Assembly: GCA_019694835.1 (NCBI GenBank)
Contig: JAIBBE010000108.1
Coordinates: forward strand, 1-8,271
Source: Fimbriimonadaceae bacterium
GTDB taxonomy: Bacteria; Armatimonadota; Fimbriimonadia; Fimbriimonadales; Fimbriimonadaceae
Length of the DNA stretch: 8,271 nt
Direction of reading: 5' to 3'
Position 1 is the first letter of the stretch; the number at the start of each line of letters is the position of its first letter. Under the pieces are notes generated by a model that was not told the origin of the DNA, ran no database searches, and was given only the letters and a program-made list of their open reading frames with translations. Shown here piece by piece: positions 5,711-8,271 of the stretch. Position numbers and translations under genes: made by a program.

Positions 5711-5760
5711 TGAGCGATTTGTCTTTGGCAATCGTTGGTCATCCAATGGAGGAAGGGTAA
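5710..5760 (+). CDS. 16-codon ORF bridging the XRE and BrxA-like genes
   Basis: ATG 5710 overlaps the XRE stop (TGATGA) and the ORF, MSDLSLAIVGHPMEEG, ends with TAA at 5758-5760, one base before the TTG start of the next gene. Its last codons are the GGAGG ribosome binding site of that gene. It may keep ribosomes moving from the regulator into the defence genes, or be chance. No function is claimed for the peptide. Confidence 0.3.
   Translation: MSDLSLAIVGHPMEEG
5748..5757 (+). promoter_or_regulatory. Ribosome binding site fixing a TTG start at 5762
   Basis: GGAGG at 5748-5752, directly followed by AAGGG, lies nine bases before TTG 5762. An upstream in-frame TTG at 5735 has no such site and would place this motif inside the coding sequence, so 5762 is preferred. 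Confidence 0.7.
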
Positions 5761-5761
5761 C

Positions 5762-6808
5762 TTGCCAAAATCGAAACGGCCTCAACGCCCGGTTGTTTCC
5801 GCAAACGGCTCGCCCTCGGTCGAGTCCGTTGTGGAGACCATGCGTGCCGTTTGGACCGCTGTCGAGGGTGCCGAAAACGCTGACCGAGCCAAGCTCAAGA
5901 AGGACATCACACAGACGATCAATCGCCTCCGGGGTAGGGTTGAAGGACAGATTGGAAAACCAGTCAGCCAACCATCCGAGCGGTCTCTGTTCGACGCTTC
6001 AACGGACGACCAGCTGACGCCAAAAGAACCCTTGCCGGTGTCTCCTCGTTTTCCTGAACCGGCTCTACGGGTTTACGGGAAAGACTTGGCTGAACACGCA
6101 CTCAAGCACATCCCCAAGCTCACCGCCTGCAAGTCCATCGACGACATCAGGAAGCACTTGACCGACAGCCTCAGATTCAACTCCCAGGCAACTCGTCGGC
6201 GGAACGCCAATTACCTCATCAGTCGATACTTTCCTGGCGAGGTCGTGCATTCCGATGTGATTCCTTTTGCCGCCGCCGTCGAGGGCAAACCGGCACTCGG
6301 CGATGCCCTATTTTATTTGACTGCTCGAACGGAAAAGATCGTTGCCCTTGTGGCTGATGAGATCGTATTCCCATCGCTGGCACTTGGCGGGGTGAGTCGC
6401 ACCAAGATACGTGATTTCATTCAGTCACAGCTTCCTAACTCGAAATCAGCAAGCCAAATTAGCGTCTCGATCGTTGGAACCTACCAGACATTCGGCGTGG
6501 CGACGGCTACTCGTACCAAGCTCAATGTGAGCCTGCGAGAAGGAGGTCTTGCCGCCTTCGCTTACGTCCTTCACTTGGAATTCCCAGAGCCGGGAATGTA
6601 CTCGTTTGAACGACTCATCGAAGGCCCGATGCACAAGTGGTTGCTGTGGGATCAGCAATGGATGGTTCGCCAGCTTTACCGTCTCCGTGAGGCTGGCCTT
6701 CTCTCCAAGGTGAGCGAGATCGACCGAATGCGCCAGTTCACGACCAAGTTCCCGCTCGCTGAGGCCGTGCAGCCCATCGTGGCCCTCGCCAAGGAGACGC
6801 CAACATGA
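5762..6808 (+). CDS. BrxA-like protein (DUF1819-like) with extra N-terminal region
   Basis: The protein has 348 residues. BrxA of BREX defence systems is a DNA-binding protein of about 200 residues made of winged-helix-like folds. From about residue 100 on, this protein resembles that layout by eye. It has an [18 protein letters not shown] segment (141-158), a helical stretch [25 protein letters not shown], then [21 protein letters not shown] and a C-terminal helix pair [18 protein letters not shown] typical of a winged helix. Residues 1-95 are extra: a basic start (PKSKRPQRP), a long helix [14 protein letters not shown], a possible coiled coil to about 62, and a Pro/Ser linker. I infer the BrxA assignment mainly from size, fold pattern and the two genes that follow. 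If wrong, it is an unknown DNA-binding defence component. Its stop overlaps the next start in ATGA. Confidence 0.55.
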   Translation: MPKSKRPQRPVVSANGSPSVESVVETMRAVWTAVEGAENADRAKLKKDITQTINRLRGRVEGQIGKPVSQPSERSLFDASTDDQLTPKEPLPVSPRFPEPALRVYGKDLAEHALKHIPKLTACKSIDDIRKHLTDSLRFNSQATRRRNANYLISRYFPGEVVHSDVIPFAAAVEGKPALGDALFYLTARTEKIVALVADEIVFPSLALGGVSRTKIRDFIQSQLPNSKSASQISVSIVGTYQTFGVATATRTKLNVSLREGGLAAFAYVLHLEFPEPGMYSFERLIEGPMHKWLLWDQQWMVRQLYRLREAGLLSKVSEIDRMRQFTTKFPLAEAVQPIVALAKETPT

Positions 6809-7341
6809 GAATGTCCGGCCACGAGATTAATTCCCAGCTTCGTCAGAAGCTCGAAATGCCGACCGGTAGGCATCTGTATGTTGTGCTGGGTACCTACGTA
6901 CGACTGGAGCATTACGAACGTGTGGACTTCCGTGAAGCCCGCTCGCCGACCAACCAGAAGCTCGATGAGATCGTCAACGTCAATCACCAATTGCTCGAAC
7001 GCATTCCCGATGACGAGTTGAAAAAACTCGTCCAGACCGAAGCCAGCCGCACCGAGAGCGTGAAGGCACGGCTCATCAAGGAACTCGATGCCCTGGTGGG
7101 TGAGAGGCTCAATGCCGGATCATTCCTCGCTCTGAAGAATCTGGAAATGATCTTTGCCTACGACTTGGAACTGAACTGCCTTCGGATACGGGCGGCGAAC
7201 CAGAAACACATTCTTGTGCTGCTTCCGGGCGAGAAAGTGGGAGACAGGATCACGCTGTTCCACGAAGCCCCGTCGAACAATCATCGGACCTTGCCGACAA
7301 ATTTGGTCCCAGAGAATCACCTGTGGGAGTTGAGCGAATGA
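6805..7341 (+). CDS. BrxB-like small protein of the defence operon
   Basis: The 178-residue protein has AAGGAG (6791-6796 region) eight bases before ATG 6805. BrxB (DUF1788) is a BREX core protein of about 200 residues, of unknown biochemical role, with a Rossmann-like tail in which a strand carrying VLFYPG is followed by a L.LF element. Here the region about 129-160 reads [19 protein letters not shown], then [20 protein letters not shown], which matches that layout. The first 110 residues are helical (for example [26 protein letters not shown]) and differ from typical BrxB. No Walker A is present, so it is not itself an ATPase. BrxF of type 3 BREX is another candidate. Both ends overlap neighbours by four bases (ATGA), which implies tightly coupled synthesis with the BrxA-like and BrxC-like proteins and probably a shared complex. 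Confidence 0.45.
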   Translation: MRMSGHEINSQLRQKLEMPTGRHLYVVLGTYVRLEHYERVDFREARSPTNQKLDEIVNVNHQLLERIPDDELKKLVQTEASRTESVKARLIKELDALVGERLNAGSFLALKNLEMIFAYDLELNCLRIRAANQKHILVLLPGEKVGDRITLFHEAPSNNHRTLPTNLVPENHLWELSE

Positions 7342-8271
7342 GTGACCTCTTCAAACGACAAACTCTCGATCAACTCTGCGACGTTCCCGACGACATCATC
7401 GATGTTTACGTCGTTGAGCGCCACATTTGGCAGGGTGGCACGGTTGATGTTGAGGCCGAATCGAAGAAGAAGCGACGGGCCGAGCCTCGCACCGTCAGAG
7501 ACTTCTTGATCGATCCGGTTCGGTCGTTGCTCAACGATGTGCTTCGGCAACTCTCCACTCCCTACGATCCCAGCAAAAAGGCCAATCCGGTCGGACAAGG
7601 GTGGTGGATACAGGCCGAATTCGGCTCCGGTAAGTCGCACCTGCTCTCTTTCATCGGTGCCCTTGCCTTGGGCGACAAGCAGGTCTGGGACACGATCAAC
7701 AACTTGGAAACGAAGAACAAGAAGGGCAAGCGGGAGTCCATTTACCAGTTTTACGACAATGGCCTCGCCAAGAAGTCCACCGGTAAATCCAGAGGCATCT
7801 TTGTAGCTGTGAAAACCCTCGTCGGTCAGGGCGGCGGGACCATCGGCGTGACGGACACGGGCCGCAAGCTGACCGAGTACATTCTCGACGCCGTACAGGA
7901 GCAGTACCACGCCGAGAACGGCAAGCCCATTTCGATTTACCCCGTTGAAGTGTTGGCGGATCGCTTTGAATCGGAACTCGATCTGTACCACAAGGCACTG
8001 GCGAAGTTCCTCAAAGACCCGAAGTTTTTCGATGAGGAAGAACAGGAGGACGTGGAGAAGTTTCTCGACGACTTGCGGAACAGCAAGAACCAAACTGTGC
8101 GGCGTGACTGTGGGCAGAAGCTCTGGCGGTTCTACAAGGAATACCTGAAGACTTCGCCGGACATTCCGCTTGAAGCGGAAGCGGTCCTCAAGCACATGGT
8201 CGAAACTCTTGTGGCCCAAGGCTACGAGGGCTTGCTGCTCATCATGGACGAAGTGTCGTTGTTCATGAAGA
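7338..8271 (+). CDS. BrxC/PglY-type ATPase (DUF6079/DUF499-like), 5' part only
   Basis: The first 311 residues are visible and the frame is open at the window edge. GGGAG lies eight bases before ATG 7338. BREX systems need a very large ATPase (BrxC or PglY, about 1,200 residues) that powers sensing or remodelling of phage DNA. The N terminus [20 protein letters not shown], the segment [19 protein letters not shown], and Walker [12 protein letters not shown] (about 93-103, K99) agree with that family, where FGSGKSH is characteristic. Walker B is [11 protein letters not shown] (D304, E305), about 200 residues later. The long helical insertion between them is another family trait. A Lys/Arg cluster (43-47) is probably a surface loop. 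A DUF499-type ATPase of another defence system is the main alternative. The genes expected downstream (PglX methylase, PglZ) are outside the window. Confidence 0.75.
   Translation, partial: MSDLFKRQTLDQLCDVPDDIIDVYVVERHIWQGGTVDVEAESKKKRRAEPRTVRDFLIDPVRSLLNDVLRQLSTPYDPSKKANPVGQGWWIQAEFGSGKSHLLSFIGALALGDKQVWDTINNLETKNKKGKRESIYQFYDNGLAKKSTGKSRGIFVAVKTLVGQGGGTIGVTDTGRKLTEYILDAVQEQYHAENGKPISIYPVEVLADRFESELDLYHKALAKFLKDPKFFDEEEQEDVEKFLDDLRNSKNQTVRRDCGQKLWRFYKEYLKTSPDIPLEAEAVLKHMVETLVAQGYEGLLLIMDEVSLFMK

Noticed and set aside
7317..8219. 300-codon - strand ORF opposite the BrxC-like ATPase
   Set aside because: The + strand carries the Walker A and B motifs, good ribosome binding sites and operon overlaps. 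The antisense frame shows no family motif.

Overview
The window looks like a planctomycete chromosome (GC-rich, most likely of the Gemmata kind). The best lineage marker is a small DUF1580 protein at 414-761, a family known almost only from planctomycetes. GC-rich third codon positions and TTG/GTG starts fit, but the exact lineage is inference. No rRNA, tRNA, integrase, transposon end or CRISPR array was seen.

Region A (1-2783, + strand) is a phage- or plasmid-like replication module. It starts with the tail of an upstream frame, then a lysine/arginine-rich, AT-richer small ORF (106-324), a hairpin leader, the DUF1580 helix-turn-helix protein, a 75-residue unknown protein, and a RepA-like RecA-fold helicase/primase-associated ATPase (1051-2715) with a Cys-rich putative zinc finger. 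The 3' end of the ATPase gene carries two facing arrays of 9-bp units around a pyrimidine-to-purine switch. A 23-codon ORF (2712-2783), probably a truncated remnant, overlaps its stop.

Region B (2817-5007, - strand) is a DNA-packaging cassette: terminase small subunit, overlapped by a terminase large subunit with an ATPase and a nuclease domain. It runs tail-to-tail into the replication module. No portal, protease or capsid gene follows terL, so this is not an ordinary prophage late operon. A degraded prophage or a phage satellite is more likely.

Region C (5008-5314) is a gap of about 300 bases between divergent genes. It holds a candidate promoter and a well-formed ribosome binding site in front of a six-codon ORF. 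That reading frame continues openly beyond its TGA.

Region D (5315-8271, + strand) is a tightly packed operon: an XRE repressor, a protein resembling BrxA (DUF1819) with about 95 extra N-terminal residues, a 178-residue protein with a BrxB-like tail, and the first 311 residues of a BrxC/PglY-type ATPase that runs off the window. The last three genes are joined by 4-bp ATGA overlaps. The size, order and ATPase signature point to a BREX-type anti-phage system, but the two small proteins are divergent and the methylase (PglX) and phosphatase (PglZ) would lie outside the window. The likely picture is a mobile island in which packaging and replication genes sit next to a self-regulated defence operon.
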